DNA of 54,824 nucleotides from Syntrophomonas zehnderi OL-4 (GTDB lineage: Bacteria; Bacillota; Syntrophomonadia; Syntrophomonadales; Syntrophomonadaceae): positions 3,450-58,273 of the forward strand of contig NZ_CGIH01000042.1 of NCBI RefSeq assembly GCF_000983115.1. The letters run 5' to 3'. The notes below the pieces were generated by a model that saw only the letters and a list, made by a program, of their open reading frames with translations, ran no database searches and was not told where the DNA came from. This document shows positions 16,081-26,424 of this stretch, one piece after another; the stretch's first letter is position 1; the number at the start of each line of letters is the position of its first letter. The translations under genes were made by a program, and so were the position numbers.

Positions 16081-18525
16081 TTATTCTGCGTCGGGTATTC
16101 TCATTTTGTAGAATGAACGCCATACGAAGTAAACGGCTATTGCCAGGAAGATGACTCCAAATACCGGAGCAACATCTCTGAAGGTTTCGGAAATAGCAAT
16201 TTCCATAGCCAGCAAACCGAACAGGGTGGTAAATTTGATAATCGGGTTCAGGGCAACGGAAGAGGTGTCCTTGAAGGGGTCACCAACGGTATCACCAACA
16301 ACGGAAGCTTCGTGCAGCGCAGTACCTTTTTCCTGCAGGTCGACTTCAACTACCTTCTTGGCGTTATCCCAGCATCCGCCGGCATTAGCCATAAAGACGG
16401 CTTGGAACAGACCGATTACCGCGATGGAAATCAGGTAAGCTACGAAGAAAGCTACCGGAGCAGTTGCGCCGCCGCTGGGAGCTGACAGGCATGCAAGTGC
16501 CAGAGCAAAGGAGAAGATACCGATAAATATGTTAAACATACCGGATTGTGCATATTGAGTACAGATTTTAACAACTTCCTTGGATTTTTCGGTATTAGCT
16601 TTTACGTCAGCATCTTCTTCCAGGTTAATATTGCGCTTGATATATTCTACCGCTCTATACGCACCGGTTGTAACCGCCTGGGTTGACGCGCCGGTAAACC
16701 AGTAGATAACCGCACCACCACAGAGGAAACCCAAAATGGTATAAGGATTTAACATAGTCAGGATCGTAGCGGGATCGACTTCCAGGACGTTCTGGATAAC
16801 CAGGATCAAGGAGAATATCATGGTTGTCGCACCTACAACGGCCGTTCCAATCAGAACCGGTTTGGCAGTTGCCTTAAAGGTATTGCCAGCACCATCATTG
16901 GCTTCCAGGTAGTATTTACTCATTTCGAAATCAGGTTTGAAACCAAAGTTTTTCTCGATATCTTTTTCAATATTGGGAACAGCTTCGATCAGGGACAGTT
17001 CATAAATGGACTGAGCATTGTCGGTAACCGGGCCATAGCTATCAACGGCAATAGTAACCGGACCCATGCCCAACATTCCGAAAGCCACTAGACCAAAGGC
17101 AAATATGGAAGCATAGCTCATAATCGCAACGGGTATCGACATGCTGGCAACATAGGCGCCAAACATAATGCCTACAAACACCAAGCCAATCCAAAACGCG
17201 CTGAAATTACCTGCTACCATACCGGACAGAATGTTCAGTGAAGGTCCACCTTCGCGGGAAGCCTTAACAACTTCGGCAACGTGGGTGGAATTTGGGCTGG
17301 TAAATATCTTGGTAACTTCAGGAATAACAGCTGCTGCCAAAGTTCCCAGACTGATGATCAACGCCATAATAGCCCATAGATCTGTCAGCACTGTAACTTG
17401 TCCGGAGCCAGGTCCTAAAATGTAGTAAGAGGCAAGGAAAGTAACTGCAATAGAGATCAAAGAAGTCAACCAAACCAAGCTGGTAAGGGGTGCTTCAAAG
17501 TCAAACTTATCTGCGCTACCGAATCTAGACTGACTGACAGCGTGGTTGATGTAGAAAGAAACTATAGAGGTAATAACCATTAGAATACGGATAACAAAGA
17601 TCCAGGTCAGCAATATGGTCTGTAATTCGGGAGCCACTGCCAGGACAATAAAGGTTACCAGGGCTACCCCGGTAACACCGTAGGTTTCAAATCCATCAGC
17701 GGTGGGCCCAATGCTGTCACCGGCATTGTCACCGGTACAGTCGGCTATAACACCTGGATTACGCGGGTCGTCTTCTTCGATGCCGAAGACGATTTTCATC
17801 AGGTCAGCACCAATGTCAGCGATTTTGGTAAATATACCACCGGCAATACGTAGGGCACTGGCACCTAAAGATTCACCAATGGCAAAGCCTATGAAGCTGG
17901 CACCGGCTAATTCACGGGGAACAAACAACAGAATTATAAGCATCATGACCAGCTCAACGCAGACCAGGAGCACCCCGATGCTCATTCCAGCGTCCAAGGC
18001 TGTATTTAATACTTTAAGCGGCTTTCTTTCCAGAGAGGAAAAGGCCACGCGGCTGTTTGCCAGAGTGTTCATGCGGATACCGTACCAGGCCACACTGTAG
18101 GAGCCTAAAATACCGATAACCGTCCACATCAGAATGAATAGCACTCCACCTATTGGCATATTCTGCAGGAAACCAAAGTAGAAAGCTATACATACACCTA
18201 TAAAGGCAAACAGGATAATCAGCAGTTTCCCCTGTTGGATCAGATATGTCTTACAGGTCTCGTAAATAGTATTGGCTACATCCAACATTGTTTGATGTGC
18301 CTGAAGTTTTTGTACCTTTTTGAATTGATAGAAACCAAAGAGCATACCCAGGATACATACCCCTATGCCTATAAACAGGAGCGTATGCTGTGACTGACTC
18401 AGTTGGGGCAACACCAGATTTGCCTCGCCTGCATATGCAGTGGCTGGCGCAACCAGGAGTACAGCTAAGCCGAATATACTGCTTAAGATAGCACGAGCCA
18501 CCTTGTTATCAAGCATTAGCTTCAT
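16081..18525 (-). CDS. hppA: membrane-bound ion-pumping pyrophosphatase, divergent long form
   Basis: An 814-aa, many-helix integral membrane protein, about 100 residues longer than typical HppA. Core motifs are present but altered: DIGADLMKIVFGIEEDDPRN replaces DVGADLVGKVE..., then GDNAGDSIGPTADGFETYG. The C-terminal VVGDTVGDPFKDTSS is intact. GNTFKATAKP carries K and T at the positions that mark potassium-independent enzymes. An inserted stretch (SLIEAVPNIEKDIEKNFGFK) lies just before that. It hydrolyses PPi and pumps H+ or Na+, or works in reverse. In a syntroph this would recover PPi made by acyl-CoA synthetases. ATG at 18525; the N-terminus looks like a signal-anchor helix ending in ATAYA. 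Followed by a strong terminator. Confidence 0.93.
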   Translation of the reverse strand: MKLMLDNKVARAILSSIFGLAVLLVAPATAYAGEANLVLPQLSQSQHTLLFIGIGVCILGMLFGFYQFKKVQKLQAHQTMLDVANTIYETCKTYLIQQGKLLIILFAFIGVCIAFYFGFLQNMPIGGVLFILMWTVIGILGSYSVAWYGIRMNTLANSRVAFSSLERKPLKVLNTALDAGMSIGVLLVCVELVMMLIILLFVPRELAGASFIGFAIGESLGASALRIAGGIFTKIADIGADLMKIVFGIEEDDPRNPGVIADCTGDNAGDSIGPTADGFETYGVTGVALVTFIVLAVAPELQTILLTWIFVIRILMVITSIVSFYINHAVSQSRFGSADKFDFEAPLTSLVWLTSLISIAVTFLASYYILGPGSGQVTVLTDLWAIMALIISLGTLAAAVIPEVTKIFTSPNSTHVAEVVKASREGGPSLNILSGMVAGNFSAFWIGLVFVGIMFGAYVASMSIPVAIMSYASIFAFGLVAFGMLGMGPVTIAVDSYGPVTDNAQSIYELSLIEAVPNIEKDIEKNFGFKPDFEMSKYYLEANDGAGNTFKATAKPVLIGTAVVGATTMIFSLILVIQNVLEVDPATILTMLNPYTILGFLCGGAVIYWFTGASTQAVTTGAYRAVEYIKRNINLEEDADVKANTEKSKEVVKICTQYAQSGMFNIFIGIFSFALALACLSAPSGGATAPVAFFVAYLISIAVIGLFQAVFMANAGGCWDNAKKVVEVDLQEKGTALHEASVVGDTVGDPFKDTSSVALNPIIKFTTLFGLLAMEIAISETFRDVAPVFGVIFLAIAVYFVWRSFYKMRIPDAE

Positions 18526-18647
18526 TTTTTAGATCACTTCCTCAAATTAATTTAGTCCATTGTTGTATACTGAAAAGTAGGGTACAAACCAGTTCTCCAA
18601 ATAATCTTCTCTGTGGCGATGAGCAGTTCTAAATTCTGCCCGGCGCT

Positions 18648-18878
18648 CTAGCCTTGTAAAATAGCCAGCATCAGAGTAAGAACCATAAAAATTGCGGCCA
18701 GATAAGCTGTTATCTTGGCAAACAGTTCATCCACGCCTTTTTTCTTGCCAAATATGGCTTCGCTACCACCCGCAATACTTCCAGATAGACCCGCACTCTT
18801 GCCGGACTGCAGCAAAACTGTCGCAATCAAACCCAGCGCGCAAATCGTCTGAAGTATAAGAATAATTATTTTAAGCAC
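18648..18878 (-). CDS. secG: preprotein translocase subunit SecG
   Basis: A 76-aa protein with two membrane helices (about 2-22 and 53-74) around GKSAGLSGSIAGGSEAIFGKKKG, the typical SecG loop. It is an accessory subunit of the SecYEG channel. The start is GTG 18878 with GGAGG 7 nt upstream; the longer ATG reading includes the ribosome-binding site. It lies just after eno, as in many Firmicutes. Confidence 0.93.
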   Translation of the reverse strand: MLKIIILILQTICALGLIATVLLQSGKSAGLSGSIAGGSEAIFGKKKGVDELFAKITAYLAAIFMVLTLMLAILQG

Positions 18879-18960
18879 CTTTGAACCTCCTTTCACATAT
18901 CTTCCCGAAAGCCGCAGTATATTTTACCACAACTTTCTCGTTTATTACAAGGCTGGTACC

Positions 18961-20277
<1,317 letters not shown>

Positions 20278-20285
20278 TTATATTG

Positions 20286-20423
20286 AGAATGTTCCCCTGT
20301 GGCCGAAGCCACAACCACCAGTTTAAATTCCGGTGTCCTGCGTCTGGGACATTCTAAGCGCGACGAAGTATGTAACGCCGTTTCAGGGGTATATCCTTCA
20401 CCTCGTTTAGGACAACCCAGACG
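20286..20423 (-). ncRNA. candidate structured leader element upstream of eno
   Basis: On the minus strand GGGGAACATTCT (20286-20297) closes onto AGAATGTCCC (20346-20355) to make P1. Two hairpins lie within it: CACCGG/CTGGTG (20330-20335 with 20316-20321, 8-nt loop) and TGTGGC-TTCG-GCCACA (20298-20313). CACCGG pairs fully only as RNA from the minus strand, through a G-U pair. This is a three-way junction. CGTCTGGG (20416-20423) can instead pair with CCCAGACG (20341-20348), giving a competing fold, and TGTCCT (20409-20414) with AGGACA (20334-20339). It ends about 42 nt before the enolase start. I do not recognise the family; it does not match the fluoride riboswitch pattern. Confidence 0.45.
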
Positions 20424-20484
20424 GGGAAAAATTATTTTCTAAAAAAACCTGCTGCTTTCCATAATTTTCAGCGCCCTTCTGCTT

Positions 20485-20529
20485 GCAAAAAACTGTGTAA
20501 ATCCATTAAATCAGCGTTATCCGTATATG
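20485..20529. repeat. degenerate copy of the ATCTGTGTT-type repeat
   Basis: AACTGTGTAAATCCATTAAA followed by TCAGCGTTATCCGTATATGT resembles the 9-10-bp periodic module seen at 26455. It lies just past the gpmI stop codon. Confidence 0.5.
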
Positions 20530-22068
20530 TTAATCGCTTAATAGGCTTTTTCCGGTCATTTCCGGCGGTATCTCCAAGCCCATCAATCCTAATAATGTAG
20601 GGGCCACATCCTGCAGCGAACCATCTTTCAACCGGCGGCCTTTATACCTGTCATCCACCAGAATAAAAGGAACCTTATTGGTGGTGTGGGCTGTAAAAGG
20701 ACAGCCTTTTTCAGGATCCAACATCATTTCGCAGTTGCCGTGGTCAGCCGTTATCAAAACCGTTCCTGCTTTCTCCTGTACCTGGTTGACAATCTTTAGC
20801 AAACATTGGTCGACCGTCTCAACAGCTCGCACCGCAGCTTCCAAAACCCCGGTATGACCAACCATGTCAGGATTGGCATAGTTCATGATAATGACATCGT
20901 AGTAGTCGCGGTCAATTTCCTGAATCACCCGTTCGGTCACCTCAGCGGCACTCATCTCGGGCTTTAAATTATAGGTAGCTACTTTAGCAGAGGGAATTAA
21001 AATTCTATCCTCGCCGGGATTTGCTTCCTCCACCCCTCCGTTAAAGAAAAAGGTTACATGAGCATATTTTTCTGTTTCGGCAATGCGCAATTGTTTTAAG
21101 CCATGGGCGGCCAGGACTTGCCCCAGGGTATTATCAAGATTCTGAGCCGGGAAGGCTACCGGGGCCTGCAAATGGGCGTCATACTGAGTCATACATACGT
21201 AATAGGTAGCAGGCAGCACCTTACGTTTAAACCTGTCCAGATGCTGATCAACGAAGGCATGACTTATTTGCCGGGCTCGATCAGCCCTAAAATTAAAGAA
21301 AATCACACTGTCTCCGTCCTTAATTTTACCGATGGGCTGCCCTTGTTTATCCACAATGACGGTCGGCTCCATAAATTCATCGGTAATACGGGCTTCATAG
21401 CTGTTTTCTAAAGCGGCCTGGGCATTGGCAGCCTGAAGGCCTTCACCCAGAACCATGGCGTTATATGCTTTTTCGATCCGTTCCCAGCGGTTATCTCGAT
21501 CCATGCCATAAAATCGTCCACCCAGACTGGCTATCCGGCCAACACCTATTTCCCGCATCCGTTTTTCCACGGCATTAACATAATCCATGCCGCTTTGCGG
21601 TGCCACATCCCGACCATCCATAAAAGCATGGACATATACCTCCGGGCAGTTATTGTTTTTACACAATTTAAGCAGGGCATATAGGTGGGTCAGCTCACTA
21701 TGTACTCCGCCGTTGGAGAGCAATCCCAGCAAATGAACGGCTCCGTTATGATAACGGGTATTTTCCAGGGCTTTTAACAGTTCTTCATTGCGGAAGAAGG
21801 AACCATCCTCAATCGTCTGGCTGATACGGGTAATCTCCTGAAAAACGACCCGACCGGCCCCCATATTCAGGTGTCCCACCTCGGAATTTCCCATTTGCCC
21901 GCGGGGAAGTCCCACATCATTTCCACAACATTCTAATTCAGTATAAGGATAGACATCTTTTAACTTATTAAAATTGACCGGATTGGCCAGGGTGACAGCA
22001 TTATCCGCACAGGCGGCCCTTAGACCCCAGCCATCCAAAATCATTAATACCAGGGGTTTTTTAGACAT
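20530..22068 (-). CDS. gpmI: 2,3-bisphosphoglycerate-independent phosphoglycerate mutase
   Basis: A 512-aa alkaline-phosphatase-superfamily enzyme, the normal length, that interconverts 3- and 2-phosphoglycerate using two Mn2+. Metal and phosphoserine motifs are visible: LMILDGWG at the start, MGNSEVGHLNMGAGR with the nucleophilic serine, HAFMDGRDVAPQSG, NYANPDMVGHTG and TADHGNCE near the C-terminus. ATG 22068 overlaps the end of tpiA by 8 nt (ATGTCTAA), implying translational coupling. Confidence 0.97.
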   Translation of the reverse strand: MSKKPLVLMILDGWGLRAACADNAVTLANPVNFNKLKDVYPYTELECCGNDVGLPRGQMGNSEVGHLNMGAGRVVFQEITRISQTIEDGSFFRNEELLKALENTRYHNGAVHLLGLLSNGGVHSELTHLYALLKLCKNNNCPEVYVHAFMDGRDVAPQSGMDYVNAVEKRMREIGVGRIASLGGRFYGMDRDNRWERIEKAYNAMVLGEGLQAANAQAALENSYEARITDEFMEPTVIVDKQGQPIGKIKDGDSVIFFNFRADRARQISHAFVDQHLDRFKRKVLPATYYVCMTQYDAHLQAPVAFPAQNLDNTLGQVLAAHGLKQLRIAETEKYAHVTFFFNGGVEEANPGEDRILIPSAKVATYNLKPEMSAAEVTERVIQEIDRDYYDVIIMNYANPDMVGHTGVLEAAVRAVETVDQCLLKIVNQVQEKAGTVLITADHGNCEMMLDPEKGCPFTAHTTNKVPFILVDDRYKGRRLKDGSLQDVAPTLLGLMGLEIPPEMTGKSLLSD

Positions 22069-22819
22069 CTTTTCCCAACCTCACTATTCGGGCAAAATCA
22101 TGCACATTTAGACTGGCACCACCCACCAGGGCTCCGTCAATGTCTTTTTTGTCCATAAAATCTGCAATGTTATCAGTTTTTACGCTTCCTCCGTAAAGGA
22201 TGGAAATGGACTGCGCCAATTCCATATTGTATAAACCGGCCAGGGTCTCCCTTATAAAGGCAATCATTTCCTGAGCGTCATCTGGATTGGCGTTAATACC
22301 TGTGCCAATCGCCCAGACCGGTTCATAGGCAATGACTATCTTGCCTTCCGTCAGGCTGACTTCATCAAGGCCCCGGCTAAGCTGTTCCTTTATTACCTGG
22401 CGGGCCATATTATTCTGGCGTTCCGGCAGGGTTTCCCCTACACAAAAAATCGGTATCAGGGAATTATTCAAAGCGGCTTTTAATTTACGGTTGATGCTGG
22501 CATCAGACTCATTCATTAGATGACGACGTTCCGAGTGACCCACGATGACATATCTGCAGCCACAGTCAAGCAGCAGGGGAGCCGAAATCTCCCCTGTATA
22601 AGCCCCGCTGTTCTCCCAGAAGAGATTCTGGGCACCTATTTTTACCGGGCTTTTCTCCAGGGTCTTACTCAGTACCTGCAAACTGGTAAATGCCGGACAT
22701 ATGACCACCTCAGCGTCTAACGGAGAAGCTAGCAGAGTCATTAGTTTTTGCCCATACTCCTCAGTCTCGCTTAAGTTCTTATGCATTTTCCAGTTGGCCG
22801 CAATAACCGTTTTCCTCAA
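22061..22819 (-). CDS. tpiA: triosephosphate isomerase
   Basis: A 252-aa TIM barrel, normal length. It interconverts dihydroxyacetone phosphate and glyceraldehyde 3-phosphate. Catalytic residues are visible: NWKMHK near the start, VGHSERR with the electrophilic histidine, the catalytic glutamate in YEPVWAIGTG, and the phosphate-binding YGGSVK and GALVGGASL. The start is TTG 22819, with GGGAGG 7 nt upstream. It follows pgk by 18 bp and overlaps gpmI. Confidence 0.97.
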   Translation of the reverse strand: MRKTVIAANWKMHKNLSETEEYGQKLMTLLASPLDAEVVICPAFTSLQVLSKTLEKSPVKIGAQNLFWENSGAYTGEISAPLLLDCGCRYVIVGHSERRHLMNESDASINRKLKAALNNSLIPIFCVGETLPERQNNMARQVIKEQLSRGLDEVSLTEGKIVIAYEPVWAIGTGINANPDDAQEMIAFIRETLAGLYNMELAQSISILYGGSVKTDNIADFMDKKDIDGALVGGASLNVHDFARIVRLGKDV

Positions 22820-22837
22820 ATACGTAACCTCCCTAGT

Positions 22838-24013
22838 TTACCATTCACAGGATTTAACTCCCGGCAGCTGGATACCTTCCAATAATTCCAGGGTGGCTCC
22901 ACCGCCGGTAGAAATATGGGTAATCTTTTCATCAAGCCCCAGTTTGTGTACCGCCGCCGACGAATCTCCTCCGCCAACCACGCTTACGGCTGACGAGTCG
23001 GCAATAGCGCGTACCAGGGCTTCGGTTCCATGCACAAACTGATCGTTTTCGTAAACCCCAACCGGCCCATTCCAGATTATCGTACGGGCCTGGGAAATAG
23101 CTTCAGAAAAAAGCGCTACGGTCTTAGGACCTATATCTACAATCATCTTGTCGGCAGGTATATGGTCAATATCGGCTACAATTCCCGCAGAATTGCTGGT
23201 TAAATCGTCTGCCAGCACCACATCCACCGGCAACAGAATCTTTTTATTCTTCGCGTTCGCCAGCTCCAGCAGTTCCCGGGCTTCAGCCAACAGTTTTTCT
23301 TCACAGATGGATTTGCCTATGGATATTCCCTGTGCTTTCAAGAAGGTGTTAGCCATCCCGCCGCCTATTAAGAGTATATCCATTTTATCCAGTAGATTAC
23401 GGATCAGACCCAGCTTATCTTTAATTTTGGCTCCGCCCAATATTGCCATACGAGGGCTTTCGGGATGCTCTATAACACTCCTGAGCATATCCACTTCATT
23501 TTCCAGCAGAAACCCGGCATAAGCAGGCAGATAATCAGCTACCCCGCACGTAGAAGCATGGGCGCGATGGGCAGTCCCAAAGGCATCGTTTACAAACACA
23601 TCTCCCAGGTTGGCTAATGTTTGGGAAAAAGCCGGGTCATTCTTCTCTTCCTCAGCGTGGAAACGAACGTTTTCCAGTAATATAATCTCCCCGGGAGCCA
23701 TTTTATCGACCTGCTCCTGAACGGTCGGGCCTACACAATCATCAGCCATATAAACCTTCCGGCCCAGCAACTGCTCTAAGTGTTTTCCCACCACCTGCAA
23801 GCTGTATTTTTCTTTTCTTTGCCCATCGGGGCGTCCCAGGTGGCTCATTAGGATTAAACGAGCTCCTTGCCCGGAAATATATTTAATCGTTGGTATAGCG
23901 GATACTATACGGGCATCGTCCAGAATATGACCGTTGTTGTCCATCGGTACGTTAAAATCTACCCGCATTAATACGCGCTTGTCTTTCATATCTATTTCTT
24001 TTACACTTCTCAA
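22838..24013 (-). CDS. pgk: phosphoglycerate kinase
   Basis: A 391-aa enzyme, normal length. It makes ATP and 3-phosphoglycerate from 1,3-bisphosphoglycerate. Motifs include RVDFNVPMD, SHLGRPDG and LLENVRFHAEEEKN in the N-domain, then GGAKIKDKLGLI, GGGMANTFL, WNGPVGVYE and the C-terminal GGGDSSAAV and ISTGGGATLELLEG. It starts with TTG at 24013 behind GGGAGG. It sits 45 bp after gapA in the glycolytic operon. Confidence 0.97.
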   Translation of the reverse strand: MRSVKEIDMKDKRVLMRVDFNVPMDNNGHILDDARIVSAIPTIKYISGQGARLILMSHLGRPDGQRKEKYSLQVVGKHLEQLLGRKVYMADDCVGPTVQEQVDKMAPGEIILLENVRFHAEEEKNDPAFSQTLANLGDVFVNDAFGTAHRAHASTCGVADYLPAYAGFLLENEVDMLRSVIEHPESPRMAILGGAKIKDKLGLIRNLLDKMDILLIGGGMANTFLKAQGISIGKSICEEKLLAEARELLELANAKNKKILLPVDVVLADDLTSNSAGIVADIDHIPADKMIVDIGPKTVALFSEAISQARTIIWNGPVGVYENDQFVHGTEALVRAIADSSAVSVVGGGDSSAAVHKLGLDEKITHISTGGGATLELLEGIQLPGVKSCEW

Positions 24014-24058
24014 TTGACTGCCTCCCTGCAGATTCTGCCAGATTTTATTCTATTATTC

Positions 24059-25066
24059 TTATATGCCTTGTTTGGCTATATAGGTTACCAAGTCTACTAC
24101 CCGCAGTGAATAAGCCCATTCATTATCATACCAGGCAATGACCTTGGCCATGTTTCCACCCATGGTCATAGTCAGCGGTCCATCCACTACAGCCGAACAA
24201 CTCTCTCCGTTATAATCCCTGGAAACCAGAGGTTCCTCAGTATATCTTAAAATACCTTTTAGATATGATTCGCTGGCTGTTTTGAAGGCAGCATTAATCT
24301 CCTCTGTAGAAGCTGCTTTACCAAGCTCCACGGTTAAATCCACCAGGGAAACGTTTGGGGTCGGTACCCTTACAGCCAGGCCGTCCAGTTTACCCTTTAG
24401 CTCAGGTATAACCAGGCCTACCGCACTGGCCGCTCCGGTAGTAGTAGGGATAATAGACAGGGAGGCGGCTCTGGCCCGGCGCATATCATTATGCTCCAGA
24501 TCCAATACCCGCTGGTCATTGGTGTAGGAGTGAATCGTATTCATCATACCTCTTTCAATGCCAAATTCCTGTAGTAATACTTTGGCGACTGGAGCCAGGC
24601 AGTTGGTTGTACAGGAAGCATTGGATAAAATATGATGTTCGGCAGGTTTGTACATATCATTATTCACGCCCATAACAACGGTTAAATCAACGCCTTTGGC
24701 AGGTGCGCAGATAACAGCTTTTTTGGCTCCAGCCTGCAAATGACGGGAAACAGTCTCTTTGGTTTTGAAAACACCGGTGGCCTCTACTATAATGTCGGCC
24801 CCCAGCTCATTCCAGGGCAATTTTTCCGGATCCCGCTCGGAAAGATATTGAAAACTCTTGCTGCCAGCGATAATGCGGTTGCCATCCAATTTTACTTCCT
24901 GCGGGAATTGTCCATGAATGGAATCATACTTAAACAGCAAGACTCCGCCTTTAGGATCCCCCAGGTCATTAACGGCGACTAATTCCACGTCATCCCTTAA
25001 CAAACTGGCTCGGGCTACCAAACGCCCGATTCTGCCAAAACCATTAATGGCAATTTTTACAGCCAT
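24059..25066 (-). CDS. gapA: glyceraldehyde-3-phosphate dehydrogenase
   Basis: A 335-aa NAD-dependent dehydrogenase. It has the Rossmann start INGFGRIGRL, the active-site cysteine block SNASCTTNCLAP, the HSYTNDQ histidine region, RRARAASLSIIPTTTGAA, and the C-terminal WYDNEWAYS. It produces 1,3-bisphosphoglycerate. ATG 25066 is used; the TTG two codons earlier is too close to AAAGGA. It begins 2 nt after the cggR stop, so the two are co-translated. The context (cggR-gapA-pgk-tpiA) marks it as the glycolytic enzyme. Confidence 0.97.
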   Translation of the reverse strand: MAVKIAINGFGRIGRLVARASLLRDDVELVAVNDLGDPKGGVLLFKYDSIHGQFPQEVKLDGNRIIAGSKSFQYLSERDPEKLPWNELGADIIVEATGVFKTKETVSRHLQAGAKKAVICAPAKGVDLTVVMGVNNDMYKPAEHHILSNASCTTNCLAPVAKVLLQEFGIERGMMNTIHSYTNDQRVLDLEHNDMRRARAASLSIIPTTTGAASAVGLVIPELKGKLDGLAVRVPTPNVSLVDLTVELGKAASTEEINAAFKTASESYLKGILRYTEEPLVSRDYNGESCSAVVDGPLTMTMGGNMAKVIAWYDNEWAYSLRVVDLVTYIAKQGI

Positions 25067-25068
25067 AC

Positions 25069-26100
25069 TCAATCATCCTTTCCATATATTATTTTTTGGG
25101 CAGCCCCCTCATCCGTTATAAGGACATTTTCCTGACCGGATCTTAATACGGCTTCAATAGCGGCAGCTTTACTACTTCCTCCTGCCACAGCTACTTTAGT
25201 TCCAATATGGGTAAAATCATCTATTTCTATACCAATTCCGGGGATTTCAAAAATTATTTTTCCGTCTTTATCAAAATAGTACCGTAAGGCTTCGCCGCGG
25301 GCATCATTTTTTTGCAAAAAATCAACTTCAGCAGGTGACAATCCTCGGCGGTAGGCCATCTCCTCAGCGGGGCCAATCCCATGAATCAGAATGTCTGCTG
25401 ATCTGATGGTTTTAACAACTTCACTGATATGAATATCCTTCTTTAAGGCTTCGGCTGTGCTAGCCTCCAGGCTGTCAGGAATATGCAGGAGTCGATATTG
25501 CGCTCCGATCGCCCGCGCAATCTTGGCAGCTATATTACCCGCTTGAGTTTCAACTTCCTCGCCTAAGCCGCCGCGGGCCGGGACAACGAAAATATCTCGC
25601 GCATCTACGCCTTCCCGTATCATCTTGGCTACACCCGCTAGGGTAGTTCCCCCGGTCACGGCTACGATACAGCCCGGATATAAGATCTTGCGCAGATACT
25701 CGGCCCCGGCTCTACTCAAGTCCTCCTGGGCGAATAAATCCTGATCCGTATTCCCGGGAACGACTATTACATCACTCAAACCAAAACGCTCTTTTAGTTT
25801 TTCCCCTAATAGCTGGGTATTAAACAACCACGGAACCAACCCGGCGAAATCCCTAAGCATTTCTTCCCCATAAGCAGTCAGATATATACCGGCAGAGGTT
25901 GTTTGCAAGACCCCCCGGCTTTTTAGAATGTCTACCTCTGATCTGACTACCCTTTCGGTGCAGCCGATATTGCGGGTAAGTTGGCGTCTGCCTATAGGCT
26001 GATTATAAAAAACCTGCTTTAAAACCTGATAGCGGTTGTTCATAATCTCCAATGCCTCTGGGGCTAGACGCTCTATGAGGTTGAATATTTTTTCATCCAT
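25069..26100 (-). CDS. cggR: central glycolytic genes regulator (SorC/DeoR family)
   Basis: A 343-aa repressor. A winged helix-turn-helix near residues 35-75 (GRRQLTRNIGCTERVVRSEVDIL) is followed by a SorC sugar-binding domain resembling sugar-phosphate isomerases (VAVTGGTTLAGVAKMI, GIGPAEEMAYRRGL, VAVAGGSSKAAAIEAVLR). In Bacillus subtilis CggR represses its own operon and is released by fructose 1,6-bisphosphate. The matching operator lies at its own promoter here. ATG 26100 has only a weak ribosome-binding site and a short leader. First gene of the cggR-gapA-pgk-tpiA-gpmI operon. Confidence 0.93.
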   Translation of the reverse strand: MDEKIFNLIERLAPEALEIMNNRYQVLKQVFYNQPIGRRQLTRNIGCTERVVRSEVDILKSRGVLQTTSAGIYLTAYGEEMLRDFAGLVPWLFNTQLLGEKLKERFGLSDVIVVPGNTDQDLFAQEDLSRAGAEYLRKILYPGCIVAVTGGTTLAGVAKMIREGVDARDIFVVPARGGLGEEVETQAGNIAAKIARAIGAQYRLLHIPDSLEASTAEALKKDIHISEVVKTIRSADILIHGIGPAEEMAYRRGLSPAEVDFLQKNDARGEALRYYFDKDGKIIFEIPGIGIEIDDFTHIGTKVAVAGGSSKAAAIEAVLRSGQENVLITDEGAAQKIIYGKDD

Positions 26101-26131
26101 AATATCAAAACCAATTCTGCTCTTGGGACTA

Positions 26132-26160
26132 ATTATACACTACAGGGACAGATTTGTCCC
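26132..26160 (-). promoter_or_regulatory. cggR promoter with CggR-type operator
   Basis: On the minus strand, GGGACA (26155-26160) serves as -35, then a 17-nt spacer, then TATAAT (26132-26137). The palindrome GGGACAAATCTGTCCC (26145-26160) covers the -35 and half the spacer and matches the GGGAC-N6-TGTCCC style of CggR operators. A further half AGTCCC lies just below the -10. Confidence 0.75.
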
Positions 26161-26205
26161 ATTGACTTTAAAAAAATTCGATTAAACTTATGTTTTTAAA
26201 TATTA

Positions 26206-26229
26206 TAGCACAATTAAGTTAATGTGCTA
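26206..26229. promoter_or_regulatory. inverted repeat upstream of cggR promoter
   Basis: TAGCACA (26206-26212) and TGTGCTA (26223-26229) are inverted with a 10-bp gap, inside an AT-rich tract about 55 bp upstream of the -35. A second TATAAT is read on the minus strand through the left arm. Possible operator; the binding protein is unknown. Confidence 0.35.
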
Positions 26230-26424
26230 GACATTATTTCTAAAATTTCTGCCGTCCACCCCGTCCAACTATGAAAATAGGGGCGTTATTTAGGGCTTAG
26301 GATATGATTTGAGTTTACAATTAAGACAGCCGTTTTATCCGTCCATTAACTCGGCGGAGTCGATTGAAAGATTAACCCCGCTCCGGCAAATACTTAAACA
26401 AGAAAAATCACCCTGCGGGTACTA

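Noticed and set aside
20286-20423. Fluoride riboswitch upstream of enolase
   Set aside because: Attractive by function, but the short conserved GGNGAUGG...GCCU pattern and its pseudoknot are not present.
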